From: Annona cherimola
Taxonomy: Eukaryota > Streptophyta > Magnoliopsida > Magnoliales > Annonaceae
Reading direction: 5' to 3'
DNA length: 64,000 nt
Assembly: GCA_030490835.1 (NCBI GenBank)
Contig: CM059972.1
Coordinates: 57,889,563-57,953,562, forward strand
The stretch's first letter is position 1. Each line of letters starts with the position of its first letter. Position numbers and translations under genes: made by a program. Below are positions 22,889-33,429 of this stretch, in pieces. The notes under the pieces were generated by a model. The model was not told the origin of the DNA. It was given only the letters and a program-made list of their open reading frames with translations, and did not search any database.

Positions 22889-25231
22889 ATGACAACATCA
22901 AATAGCATGGCCCAAAATGAATTTGAGATGTCATCTAAGGGAAGCGGACAGACCTTTACTCCATTGACCACTTTTACCCCTCAAGCATGTCATGAGCTGA
23001 CTCCAATTATTGGAAAAGAGTTCAACAGCAAAGAAGAAGCATATTCATTTTATAATTCATATGCAAGGTGTTGTGGTTTTAGTATAAGAAAAAGTGATGT
23101 CAAAAGATCGAAAGATGGAGAAATAATCTATCGTATTCTGAAGTGCTCTAAATAGGGACTTCGACAAAATGATCCACGAGCTACAAGAAAACGCAAACAA
23201 AGAGATACTACTAGATGTGAATGCTTTGCATCACTAACTGTAAAGCGTTTATCAAGTACTTTGATGTGGAAGGTCACAAGTTTCAAAAAGGAACACTCGC
23301 ATCGATTAGAGACCCCTATTAAGTCTCGTTGCCTGCGATCTCATCGGAAGGTGCCAGAATCACAATTGGACATAGTTGAAGGTCTCCAGAAGGCTAGTGT
23401 TGGAGTGTCAAGATCATTACAATTTATGATAGAGGAGGCAGGGGGACATGATCAGTTGGGATTTATGGAAGTCGACTTATGTAATGCCTTACGATCTCGA
23501 CGGATGTCAAGATATGGAGGGGGTGCACCAGCCTTATTGGAGTACTTTGAAAATCAATTTGATAGCAAATCAGACTACTTCTATGATATTAAGGTTGATG
23601 AGCAACGTCGACTAATGTCATGTATGTGGGTTGATGGAGAATCTAAGAAGGATTATCAAATATTCAATGATGTCATTTACTTTGACACAACTTATCGTAC
23701 CAATGAATATGATATGCCATTTGGACCCTTTGTGGGGGTTAATCATCATAAGCAATCAATATTGCTTGGAGCTAATTTATTGTTTAGTGAGAGTGAAGAA
23801 GATTTCACGTGGCTGTCTCAAACATGGCTTCATGCCATGGGTGGTATACCTCCAAAAGCCATTATCACAGACCAGGATCCAGCTATTACAAAGGCTATAT
23901 CTGTGGTATTCCCATCTGCAAAGGACATTCTCTGTTCATGACACATATATAGAAAATTTCCTAAGAAATTGAAGTCAGTCAACCAAAGTTATCCTCAATT
24001 TAAGGATAGCTTATTCAAGTTAATTAAGAATACAGAAGCTACTGGAGAGTTTGAAGCTGGTTGGGAAAAGTTGATGGATAATTATGAATTGACAAATCAT
24101 GCATGGTTACAACAAATGTACAATATTCGAGAGAAGTGGATACCGGCCTACACAAGGAGTATTTTCTTAGCGGGGATGAGCACCACTCAAAGGTCTGAAA
24201 GCATAAATGCTTTTTTCGATCAATTCGTTGGGTCGACCACAAAATTAGTCCAGTTTGTCGAAGCTTACGAGCGTGTAATAACTAAGAGAAGAGAGGATGA
24301 GAAAGATGCTGATTGTAAAACCACCTATGGAACTCCGGTGCTAAACACTAAATATATGCTCGAGGAACAAATTGCAAAAATATATACTAGGGAGATCTTT
24401 TATGAGTTTCAGGCTGAAATGGATGATTCAAAATATTATAAGCCAATAGAAGACGGTGTAGAAGAGGGTCGTATTATCTACAAGGTACACAAATCGGGAG
24501 ATCCCAACTATATGCGATTGGTCACCTGGTGCGAACAAGAAAAATTTGCAACATATTCTTGCCGCTTATTTGATTGGTGTGGGATTGTTTGTCGGCACAT
24601 ATTATCCGTGTTTCACTGGCGTGACATTGTAGCTATGCCTGAGGGACATGTACTTCATCGGTGGTCACAGCGTCCAAAGGAGAATATCAGAGTGTTAAGC
24701 TTTACAGACAATTGTGATGCAACTAATTCACCACTCGTCCGTCGGCACATTGTTTTCACAAAAATCAATTTCATACTCAATGAATTATCATCAAGTTGGG
24801 GAGCTTTTCAGTTTGCAAATGCAGCTTTGGATGAAATGATAGAGGGTATGTGTCAAAAGAAGCAAGCTGAAATGCTGGCAAGTCCTTCAAATGAGCAACG
24901 ATTAGCATTACCATATGCAGGACAGGGCATGACATCAGAAGCTAGCAATCATGTCACTGAAAGTAATCCATGCAGAAATCATACAAACGGAAGAGATGAA
25001 GGCAATATACTACTGCAGCCAATGATAGTTGATAATGGATCAAGTGCCTCATCTCAAGTAGAGGACTTTCCAAATAGACGGCGAACGAAGGGGCGATCAA
25101 AGCAACGTCTAAAATCTTCTATTGAAAAAGCCACCGAACGCACAGGAAGATTATGCCGTGGGTGTAAGAAAATCGTGGTTGGTCATGATAGGCGGAATTG
25201 TCCAATGTTACATAAAAATGATATTGAATAA
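22889..25231 (+). pseudogene. FAR1/FHY3-type MULE transposase, two in-frame stops
   Basis: One continuous frame of 781 codons from ATG 22889, broken by TAG at 23153-23155 and TGA at 23939-23941. Domains in order: FAR1 DNA-binding region (EFNSKEEAYSFYNSYARCCG at ~45-65, HSHRLETPIKS near 130), MULE transposase core with YFDTTYRTN and IITDQDPAITKAI (two catalytic aspartates), TTQRSESINAFF, SWIM region (YSCRLFDWCGIVCRHIL), and a C-terminal CX2CX6HX4C knuckle (CRGC...GHDRRNC). The SWIM motif normally begins CxC; here the first Cys is Tyr (TAT), one transition away. The TGA falls where FAR1 proteins have Trp in C(S/T)WHIY. Everything else is intact, so inactivation is recent. Domesticated FAR1 genes look similar, but the TIRs mark this as a transposon gene. 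Confidence 0.9.
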
Positions 25232-25252
25232 TCTGTCTAAGTGAATGACCAA

Positions 25253-25336
25253 GGTATTTATCTTTCCAACGTGCATCTTAATGTGATTTCTTATTATGCT
25301 AAATCTATTATCCTAGTTTAATCTTTTTATTACAGT
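25253..25336 (+). other. Candidate 3'-UTR intron downstream of the transposase
   Basis: AAG|GTATTTATC and TTTTTATTACAG|TTTT bracket an ~84-bp T-rich stretch just after the transposase stop. It fits plant splice consensus, but no transcript evidence is available. Confidence 0.3.
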
Positions 25337-25579
25337 TTTGCATAAGTACAAGGACCGTGAAGATCGAATAGTTATTAGAGGGATCGTCGGGCTTTATGCA
25401 ACGTCAAAAGATAGTAGAAGCATGAAGGGACACTTCAATAAGTCTAACATGTGTTTGTTCTTGTGAATTTTTGTACTTTTGTAGAAAAGTAGACTCTGTA
25501 AAATCGATGAAGGATGACTTAATTCTATAAAATCTTTGTTTATTGATGTAGTATTGTGCATGTAAAGTATAACATACAA

Positions 25580-27388
25580 GGTATAATACTCATGCAGATT
25601 TCATAATCCACATGCGGATTTTCGAAAGAGATATATCTGGAGGTATATGTATCATGTCTATTTTATAATACGCATGCGTTTTCATAAACCGCACGCTGAT
25701 TTTCAAGTCTGAAAAATCTGGGAATATTATTAAGGTATAATACTCATGCGGATTTCATAATCCGCATGCGGATTTTTGAAAGAGAGATATCTGGAGGTAT
25801 ATGTATCCAATCCATTTTATAATACGCATTCGTTTTTCATAAACCGCACGCTGATTTTCAAGTCTGAAAAATCTGGGAATATTATTAAGGTATAATACTC
25901 ATGCGGATTTCATAATCCGCAAGCGGATTTTCGAAAGAGAGATATTTGGAGGTATATGTATCCTGTCCATTTTATAATACGCATGCGTTTTTCATAAACC
26001 GCACGCTGATTTTCAAGTCTGAAAAATCTGGGAATATTATTAAGGTATAATACTCATGCGGATTTCATAATCCGCATGCGGATTTTCGAAAGAGAGATAT
26101 CTGGAAGTATATGTATCCTGTCCATTTTATAATACACATGTGTTTTTCATAAACCGCATGCTGATTTTCAAGTCTGAAAAATCTTGGAATATTATTAAGG
26201 TATAATACTCATGCGGATTTCATAATCCGCATGCGGATTTTCGAAAGGGAGATATCTGGAGGTATATGTATCCTGTCTATTTTATAATACGCATGCATTT
26301 TTCATAAACCGCACGCTGATTTTCAAGTCTGAAAAATTTGGGAATATTATTAAGGTCATAATCCGCATGCGGATTTCATAATCCGCATGCGGATTTTCCA
26401 AAGAGAGATATCTGGAAGTATATGTATCCTGTCCATTTTATAATACACATGTGTTTTCCATAAACCGCACGCTGATTTTCAAGTCTAAAAAATCTGGGAA
26501 TATTATTAAGGTATAATACTCATGCGGATTTCATAATCCGCATGCGGATTTTCGAAAGGGAGATATCTGGAGGTATATGTATCCTGTCTATTTTATAATA
26601 CGCATGCATTTTTCATAAACCGCACGCTCATTTTCAAGTCTGAAAAATCTGGGAATATTATTAAGGTATAATACTCATGCGGATTTCATAACCCGCATGC
26701 GGATTTTTCAAAGAGAGATATCTGGAAGTATATGTATCCTGTCCATTTTATAATACGCATGAGTTTTTCATAAACCGCACGCTCATTTTCAAGTCTGAAA
26801 AATCTGGGAATATTATTAAGGTATAATACTCATGCGGATTTCATAATCCGCATGCGGATTTTCCAAAGAGAGATATCTGGAGGTATATGTATCCTGTCCA
26901 TTTTATAATACATATGTGTTTTTCATAAACCGCATGCTGATTTTCAAGTCTGAAAAATCTGGGAATCGAAAGAGAGATATCTGGAGGTATATGTATCCTG
27001 TCCATTTTATAATACGCATGCGTTTTTCATAAACCGCACGCGCTCATTTTCAATTCTGAAAAATCTGGGAATATTATTAAGGTATAATACTCATGCGGAT
27101 TTCATAATCCGCATGCGGATTTCAAAGAGAGATATCTGGAGGTATATGTATCCTGTCCATTTCATAATACACATGTGTTTTTCATAAACCGCATGCTGAT
27201 TTTCAAGTCTGAAAAATCTGGGAATATTATTAAGGTATAATATTCATGCGGATTTCATAATCCGCATGCGGATTTTCGAAAGAGAGATATCTGGAGGTAT
27301 ATGTATCCTGTCCATTTTATAATACGCATGCGTTTTTCATAAGTCGTACGCTGATTTTCAAGTTAGAAAAATCTGGGTATACATTCAA
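25580..27388. repeat. Tandem array, ~155-bp unit, about 11-12 copies, palindrome-rich
   Basis: Units beginning GGTATAATACTCATGCGGAT start at 25580, 25734, 25889, 26044, 26199, 26354, 26510, 26665, 26820, (26966, truncated), 27081 and 27234, so the period is 153-156 bp. A diverged tail runs to about 27540. Each unit holds the 16-bp palindrome AATCCGCATGCGGATT, a second CGCATGCG core, and AAACCGCACGCTGATTTTCA. The array lies between the 3' ends of the two converging MULE genes. It has no conserved-repeat/unique-spacer structure. Confidence 0.92.
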
Positions 27389-27736
27389 GTTATAATCCTC
27401 ATGCGAATTACGAAATATGGAATCTGCACGCTGCTTTTCGAGTCATAATTCAGATGTATATATATATCCAATTGAAGTTATAATACGCATAATCCGCATG
27501 TTGATTGTCAAGTATGAAAAATTTGGGGGGTACCTAGGCAATCCATAATTTGGGGGTACCTGAGGCAATCAATTCAACACTATACATATTCCATTAACAT
27601 TTCTGTCATTCATTTAATCCATGCATCTGAATCCAGTAGTTTATAAAACATGCAGTCATGCTAAAGTTATACATCAGCATCAAAATATATAATGTGCAAT
27701 AAAAAAATATGTTAGAATGCAACAAATTTCATAGAT

Positions 27737-29942
27737 CTAAACGTCATGATCTTCTCCAGCATCGTCATTCGCACCATCATTTGTTAAGTATTTGCATCTT
27801 AGCTCCTCTAAGCGCGTCTCAAATACTTCCATGCATTGCCGCATGTGTTCCACCTCTCTAATTAATCTGTCAATACTGCTTGTAAGAAACATAGTATGCC
27901 TTGTCATTTGAAGCACATGTTCACCTGTTAGTATATTAGAGGGTTGGGAAGGTGCCGGTAAAGGAGGGAAGGGGAAAATAGTTGGATCATAGACTGGAGC
28001 ACTAGGTTGGCCTACTTCGAGAAGGAAATCAACAAAGGATGGAGATGACTGCGATGCAGGTGGATGCTGACCCATAGAACTAGGTGACTACGAATGGACT
28101 GTCTTTAGAGTATCTACGAGACCAGTAGGAGTATATGTTGGCATAACCAAATGACTGGAAGTTAGTGGACTTAGAACTGGTGTGGAGATGACAGAAGCAG
28201 AAGTGGATGGTTTGATTGGTTGTGACATGAAGGAAGCAATGTATTTCATGATATCTTCCCGAAACTGCAGCAACTGTGAAGACAGATCTAGGTGAGCTTG
28301 CGTAGAAACAGCTTCTTGGCTCTTTCCTTTCATGTCTGGAAGTGATTGCTCATGATCTCCTCTATTCCGCACATCTCCTTGTCGCAATCCCGTATCCTCA
28401 GCCTCAACCTGATCTTCTTCATCTTGGCTTGAAACCTCAACATCATGCCTTGGTTTCCACTCCTGTTCCTACTCATCAAATAAATAACCCAATCTAGTCA
28501 AGACAGATGCATCAATCGTGTCAGCCTCTTTGTACTTTTGGTGCTCCTCTCCACTGAGATCAACGCCATGATATTGTAGGATTCTTGTTATGATCATTCC
28601 ATATGGCAAAAATTCATTTTTCCTAGCACGACTCTTATTCATATGTTGGAATATGTGGTAGGCAAAGTTGAAACGGTTGCCTCTTGCATGAGCATACAGC
28701 AAGTGTGCATCCTGGGCTGTGACCTCTGTATAAGATCCACTCCTCGGGAATAAGTGGTATACAGAAACATAATGGAGAAGTTTCAAGTCCACAGTTTTCA
28801 ACTGAGTAGATGACACTCTTTCAGCTCCCACCTTTGGATTTTTGCAAACCTCGGAAAATACTTCCTGTTTCTTCTCTACAAAACCTATATACATCACAGG
28901 ATCATAAGGGATCCCAAAAACCTTCTCCAACATCCCTGGACTGATTTCTATTTCCACACCCTTTACATGTGTAAAACCATTAGCACCCCAGCTAGAATAA
29001 AAGTGTCTCACAAGGACTGGATAAATGTGGCACTCAACATTAGCAAATGGAGCAATCCCGTGTCCATGCAACCATTTAGCGAAGGGGAAATTAGCAAACT
29101 CATCTATCAAAAATCTTCTAGACTTGACCAAGGGTCGATCTTCAAATTTGCGAAAGTAAATTTCCTCATCCACAGCACGATGAAAATATTTGGATGGATA
29201 GCCATACACTTTGGGTGCTGTCGTTCTTTTTTTCTTGGGTGCTTCCTTTGCCTTCTTTTTTTTTTTGGTTGCCCTTTTTAGCTGTTGCATCTGCTTCATC
29301 TTCTTTTCCCTCATCAACTGTAGTGTCTTCCACAATAGTCTCCATTACTTCCCGTTTCCCCCTTCTAGTAGCTGCCTCATCTCCCGCTTTTTCTTTTCCT
29401 TTCTTAACAACAGCCACTACCTCACTTGCTGTGGTTGCATCTTCCGCCTCTTTAGGTTTCTGTTTGCCTTTTCTAGTTGCTGCCTCCTCCTCTTCCTCTT
29501 CTTCCTCATTCCCTTCATCAATTGTAGTGTCTTCCACAATAGTCTCCATTACTTTTTGTTTCCCCCTTCTGGTAGCTGCATGTCCTGCCACTTTTTCTTT
29601 TCCTTTCTTAACGACAACCACTACCTCACTTGCTGTGGTTGCATCCTCCACCTCTTCAGGTTTCTGTTTGCCCTTTCTAGTTGCTGCCTCCTCTTCTTCT
29701 TCTTCTTCCTCATTCCCTTCATTAACTGTAGTGTCTTCCACAACAGTCTCCATTACTTTCTGTTTTCCCCTTCTGGTAGTTGTTGTCTATCCTACCGCTT
29801 TTTCTTTTCCTTTCTTAACGACGGCCACTACCTCACTTGCTGTGGTTGCATCGTCATTGGTCTTTGTTATTTTCCCTTTTCCTTGTCTGGTTGCTGCTTC
29901 TTTCACATTTTTTCCCTTTCCTTTGCCCTTTGTCCCTTCCAT
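27737..29942 (-). pseudogene. MULE accessory gene, 'putative plant transposon protein' type, broken
   Basis: One minus-strand reading of about 735 codons from ATG 29942 to the stop at 27737, interrupted by TAG at 29787-29789, a frameshift at the 11-T run 29256-29266, TAG at 28469-28471 and TAG at 28088-28090. The N-terminal part has three ~68-residue repeats (ATTASEVVAVVKKGKEK, then RRGKQKVMETIVEDTT and an acidic EEEEEEE run). The globular middle (28480-29215) resembles the plant transposon-associated domain seen in many legume and other plant TE ORFs (FANFPFAKWLHGHGI, YPVLVRHFYSSWG, HVKGVEIEISPGMLEKVFGIP). The C-terminus is Pro/Ser-rich then helical (RLIREVEHMRQCMEVFETRL). It converges on the transposase. 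Function unknown; the basic N-terminus suggests nucleic-acid binding. Confidence 0.75.
29351..29880 (-). repeat. In-gene tandem repeat (~204-207 bp, 3 copies)
   Basis: The block CCTCACTTGCTGTGGTTGCA recurs at about 29420, 29624 and 29831. The periods of 204 and 207 keep the reading frame and yield the repeated 68-69-residue acidic/basic modules of the accessory protein. Frame preservation argues that the repeats expanded while the gene was coding. Confidence 0.8.
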
Positions 29943-30221
29943 TTAACTTCTGAAATGAAAATATCTAAACGTTAGAAAAATGACACATCGCATATGCATG
30001 TCAAGTTGAAACGAGAAATCAAGTCAAGTTGACACATCGCATGTGCATGTTGTAGGCTATAGGCTGTTTTTATATAATACAGTATTCTAACCTAAACAAT
30101 GATTTATTGTGTTGATAGAGAAAGCAAATGTGATTTCTTCTGTTGGTCAAATCTGCATGTGGATTTCAGATGCATATGATTTCTTAAAATGCATACTACC
30201 TTAGAATTAGCATGCGAAATA

Positions 30222-30900
30222 TAAAGAGCAAGAATGTAAAGAAGGGATGTCACTAATTAGAATCAGTACGCGGAATATGAAATTAATATGTGGATTCTGC
30301 CACACTTGAAACGTGATTTGTGAAATTCAAATTCAATGTGGATAGTGAAAATAGCATGACGAATTTGCTACAGTCAGTAGATATTTGAAAAAAAAAGTTT
30401 ATACATGAAAATTAGCATGTGAAGTTAGCAGGAATGTGAACAATAAATGTCACTGACTCAAAATCAACATGCAGCATATAAAATTAGCATGCGGAATCTA
30501 TCACAAAATAGGAATGTGAATGTGGGTTGTCACTAACTTAGAATTTGCATGCGGAATATAAAATACGCATGCGAAATCTGTCACGGAGCATGAATGTGAA
30601 CTAGGGTTGTCACTGACTCAGAATTAGCATGCAGATAATTCTATCACAAGGAGTAGGAATGTGAACAAGAGTTGTCACTAACTTAGAATCAACATACGGA
30701 ATACGGAATTAGCGTGTGGATTCTGTCATAGAGAGCAAGAATGTGAACAAGGATTGTTACTGACTCAAAATTAGTATGAGGAATATGAAATTAGCATGTG
30801 GATTATATCATAAAGAGCAGGAATGTGGATAAGGGTTGCTACTAACTCAGAATTAGCATGTAGACTCTTAACATTAACATGTGAATTCTGCATAGCTGAT
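30222..30900. repeat. Degenerate tandem array, ~82-bp unit, about 7 copies
   Basis: Units run GAATGTGAACAAGGGTTGTC, ACTGACTCAGAATTAGCATG, CGGAATATGAAATTAGCATG, TGGATTCTGTCA in order. They start near 30228, 30434, 30512, 30592, 30658, 30740 and 30822. GCATGCGGA cores link them to the 155-bp array, but unit length and flanks differ. Confidence 0.75.
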
Positions 30901-31542
30901 ATGTAAAATTCAGATTCAGTATGCGAAATGTGATACTAGCATACAAACAAGCAAAAATCATGCAAACAACCTGTTCAACCCCATGTATAATAATTTTAGA
31001 CAATTTGATTCATTAATAATGACCAAACTAATGAATTTTGGAATTCTACTTCTTGAACTATGTCGAGTCCAGCTTAAATTTGTCATTGGTTTAATAGAGA
31101 AGATTAAACATTTACATTTATCAGTAGGACAAAATCAATTTTGAAACTAGTAGATTTAAAGTTCTCATTCAATCAAAATGTAAACCTATTTAATTTTTCA
31201 AAATGACTTTTAAAGTACTATTGTGCATAACATTAACAGGTTTAAATATCTCAGACATTAATTGTAATTATGACATTAAGTATTGAGATATAATGTAAGT
31301 ATATATTGATAAAAATGACTAAGTATCAGTACTAGTCACCCCATGCAATAGAACATAAGACAGGAGATAAGAAATAAAAATTCATATAAATAAAACAAGG
31401 GAAAATGACTTCTTTGCCTTTGGAAGAAAATAAGGGGAAAAATTGTTCACATGAATTTTAGGGGTTCAATGCAATTGATCAGTCCTTTTAGTCTGAAAAA
31501 TGGATTTTTTTTGATTGGTTGAAAAATGGTTTTTTAGAGAGG
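30901..31542. other. MULE internal AT-rich DNA, no gene
   Basis: AT-rich non-coding sequence between the 82-bp array and the inserted family A LTR. No motif recognised. Confidence 0.45.
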
Positions 31543-31547
31543 ATATG

Positions 31548-33239
31548 TGTTGGAAACAATAGTTAAAACAAAAAAAAATTAACCAAAGCATAAGTTTTGA
31601 TGATTAACAAATTCAAATTTGAGTATAAAATGATTACTAATAATTTTAATGAATGTCTTAAGGAATGAAAATCAGCCAAGTTGATTCCCAAGTCGACTCC
31701 AACTTCGACTTAGGGTGAAGTCGATCTCGAAGTCGACTCCACATATGACTTCAACAGGTACCTGATGAACAGATTTGAAATTGGAAGATGAACATCTGAA
31801 GTCGCAGACGAAGTCGACTCCACTTGCGACTTGGAAGCCAAGTCGCAGACAAAGTCGACTCCAGTATCGACTTGAGGATACACATTTCCTTCCAGCGTTG
31901 ATTTTGGGACAGAGCATTCCGAAGTCGTAGTCGAAGTCGACTCCACTTGCGACTTAAGACCAAGTCGCATATGAAGTCGACCCCAATATCGACTTGAGTT
32001 TCTCAAGTCCAAGTTAAAAGTTCAAGCTCATTTCGAAATGAAGACAACTCAAGATATGAAGACTAATATAATTTTAAAGCGAGCAAGGTACATGAATTCA
32101 TTCCAAATCAAAGAAGATTTGACCATACAAGTTTTCAAGTTCTCCAAGAATCACAAGGTTTGCAAGATTTGAAGCCAATCCAGAATGAAAATAATGTTTC
32201 TATTATTGAAGGAAAGTAGCTAAGCAAACAAGAGGTGAATCAACAAGGATCAAACTATTTTGGCACAAAAACTGGTCAAGTCGCATCCCAAGTCGACTCC
32301 AAGATCGACTTGAGGCCAAGTCTGAAACCAAGTTGACCCAGAACTCAGACTTAGAAACTGAAGAGCTGCCGAAGTCGCGCACGAAGTCGACTCCAGCATG
32401 CGACTTGGGCGAAGTCGCAGACGAAGTCGACTCCACCTGCGACTTGGGAAAGTAACGTTCGAATTTTTGAATGTTGGAACATTTATCGCGTGCCAACCAC
32501 TTGTATAACGTTCAAAATCTTCCCTCCTCTATATATAGACACTCAAGCAAACGTGGATAGACACAAGACAGAGTCTAAAGAGAGGAAAGAAGTACAAGCA
32601 AGAGTTCTTATTTGCTTTTCTCTAAATTTGAGTGATCTATACACTTTCAAAGGAAGAACAAGCTTCAAAGTTGCGATTTGCTTCAACGAAACACAATCGG
32701 TTGCTCCTACAGATTCTTCCTCAAGCTGAAACTTGCTACACAACTCAGTAAAGTGTAGATCTTCTTTATTTTTACATTATTGATTGTTTTAGTGCTTGGT
32801 TTAAGTTTGATGTTTGAAACCAAGACGTTGCAAGTAGAGTTGTGATTGGAGTGTAACTCATCACCTACTTTTGTTGATTGTATATGCCCCTAGAGCTTGA
32901 ATCTAGAAGAGAGCAGAGGCTCTGGTTGTATATGCCACCTAGAGCTAGAATCTAGAAGAGAGTGGAGACTCTAGTTGTATTCGTGGAATACATAGTGGAA
33001 CCCAAGTCACAAGAGGTGTGAGCTTGGAAGAGTGGAATAGGGAGGTTGCCCGAACCACTATAAAATCTTGTGTGGTAATTTATATTTCTGCTCTCTATAT
33101 TATACTGCATTCCATTTTGTTTCTTCATAAAGGGGACTAGATTAATCCGGGGTAAAAGTTTCTGTTTAAGTTTTAAATTTTCATAATACCCAATTCACCC
33201 CTCCCCTCTTGGGTAATTGCCATTAACTCGGGACCAACA
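31548..33239 (+). mobile_element. Family A solo LTR in the MULE, perfect TSD ATATG
   Basis: 1692 bp, TGTTGGAAAC...GGGACCAACA, flanked by ATATG at 31543-31547 and 33240-33244. It carries two GTCGAC/GCGACTTG arrays (about 31676-32000 and 32275-32450), two tandem copies of the CTAGAGCTAGAATCTAGAAG block (32885-32990), CTATAAAAT at 33058-33066, and CAATTCACCCCTCCCCTCTTGGG near its end. The end sequence is reminiscent of Ty1/copia SIRE-type LTRs, but with no internal domain the superfamily stays open. No protein is encoded; frames at 31672-31917 and 32203-32496 are repeat translations. Confidence 0.9.
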
Positions 33240-33429
33240 ATATGGAATGCTACCGGCGGTTAGTTTTTGCAACATGGAAGATTTTCATTAAAAAAAACTA
33301 TTTATCTTTTGTGAATTCTTGGTGGAAGAAATATGTTCGTAATTTCAGGTAAACATTAAAAGTTACCTTAATTAAAAGCCAGTCAATTAAAAAATAAAAA
33401 TAAATAATGCATTCTATGGAAGATTTCCT

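Noticed and set aside
22889..25231. Programmed stop readthrough in the transposase
   Set aside because: Two different stop codons, no readthrough context, and an independent SWIM Cys loss; decay is simpler.
22889..25231. Host FHY3/FAR1 regulatory gene
   Set aside because: It lies between matching TIRs with a candidate TSD and is broken; it is a transposon gene.
25580..27388. CRISPR-like array
   Set aside because: Whole ~155-bp units repeat without unique spacers, and this is a plant nuclear context.
29194..29975. Plus-strand 250-codon frames rich in S/F over the accessory gene
   Set aside because: Antisense shadows of the repeated acidic/basic coding region on the minus strand.
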